Shown in pieces: positions 14,331 through 14,589 of a DNA stretch of 14,589 nucleotides. The position numbers were made by a program, and so were the translations under genes. The notes under the pieces were generated by a model, which was not told the origin of the DNA, did not search any database, and was given only the letters and a program-made list of their open reading frames with translations. Each line of letters starts with the position of its first letter. Within the stretch, counting starts at the first letter, position 1. Origin of the DNA: an uncultured Clostridium sp. (GTDB lineage Bacteria > Bacillota > Clostridia > Clostridiales > Clostridiaceae); the NCBI RefSeq assembly GCF_934754915.1, contig NZ_CAKVKB010000086.1, positions 1 to 14,589 on the forward strand, in the 5' to 3' direction.

Positions 14331-14589
14331 TTATAATAATTTACACTTCTTCTTGGAATCCTCTATTATTTTTTCTGCAATTTTTAATGGTTCATCCTCA
14401 ACACCTTTTAAATCTGGATAAAATATATAATCACTTATATCATCAAGTCCAAAGCTCTTTTCTAGAAGTTCTATATAATATGACTCATGAAAATCTTCTA
14501 TATTCTCCAACGTAAAAAAATCTGCTTCGCAGACTGTGTGTTTCCGCCTCTTTCCAAAGTTATCCACAGATTGTCCAAATATATAATTT
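14331..14589 (-). CDS. Unrecognised protein, 3' part only (runs off window edge)
   Basis: A GTG at 14567 could open a 78-aa frame, but no good ribosome binding site precedes it and the frame stays open to the window edge (NYIFGQSV before the GTG), so the gene most likely begins outside. The visible C-terminal part starts with a basic FGKRRKHTV patch and continues with an acidic, helix-rich region (FFTLENIEDFHESYYIELLEKSFG, then DDISDYIFYPD and a Lys-rich end KKKCKLL). No motif tells its function. A strong terminator follows. Confidence 0.6.
   Translation of the reverse strand, partial: NYIFGQSVDNFGKRRKHTVCEADFFTLENIEDFHESYYIELLEKSFGLDDISDYIFYPDLKGVEDEPLKIAEKIIEDSKKKCKLL

Noticed and set aside
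14560..14568. TTATCCACA, a perfect DnaA-box sequence
   Set aside because: It is a single box inside a coding frame, with no cluster, AT-rich unwinding region or dnaA/dnaN nearby; a chance match is more likely than an origin.

Overview
The window looks like a piece of chromosome from a low-GC Firmicute, most likely a Clostridium of the C. butyricum/C. beijerinckii kind. The reasons are the extreme AT content of coding and intergenic DNA, strong AGGAGG ribosome binding sites, several TTG/GTG starts, many intrinsic terminators, and products typical of such genomes (lipoteichoic acid synthase, YtrA-type GntR regulator, Cof-type phosphatase). The species is inferred from style only. I see no rRNA, tRNA, CRISPR array, transposase or phage module.

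Layout. Positions 1-1060 hold a forward NUDIX hydrolase gene bracketed by two same-orientation copies of a degenerate ~100-bp intergenic repeat; a third, inverted copy lies at 8738-8848. At 1178-1486 (minus) is a gene for a very cysteine-rich, glycine-rich small protein with its own terminator. From 4682 down to 1662 (minus) runs a compact four-gene operon: an unrecognised membrane-anchored protein, a YtrA-type GntR regulator, an ABC ATPase and an ABC-2-type membrane protein. Its promoter (TTGACT-17-TAAAAT) is followed directly by a near-ideal YtrA operator (AGTGTA-N13-TACACT), so this looks like a self-repressed system of the type that responds to cell-envelope stress. Next come separate minus-strand genes for a YjeM-like amino-acid transporter (5079-6566), a small P-loop kinase-like protein (6884-7390) and a Cof-family HAD phosphatase (7570-8412).

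After a 600-bp regulatory/intergenic stretch comes the second forward gene (9012-9659), a tandemly duplicated HNH-like protein whose best-supported start is an ATT codon. It converges on a minus-strand metal-dependent amidohydrolase (9789-10517), with a shared hairpin terminator between them. A 0.6-kb silent AT-rich region with two hairpins, one a perfect 44-bp palindrome, leads to the lipoteichoic acid synthase gene (11228-13102). Then come a histidine-phosphatase/phosphoglycerate-mutase family gene (13319-14077) and the 3' part of an unrecognised gene that runs off the right edge (14331-14589).

Functionally most genes are stand-alone units, each with its own terminator; the only clear operon is the ytr-like one. 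A loose envelope theme (LTA synthesis, ytr-type ABC system) is present, but nothing proves the genes act together. The parts least explained by known families are the orphan first gene of the ytr operon, the poly-cysteine protein, the duplicated HNH-like protein with its odd start, and several strong palindromes at promoters.
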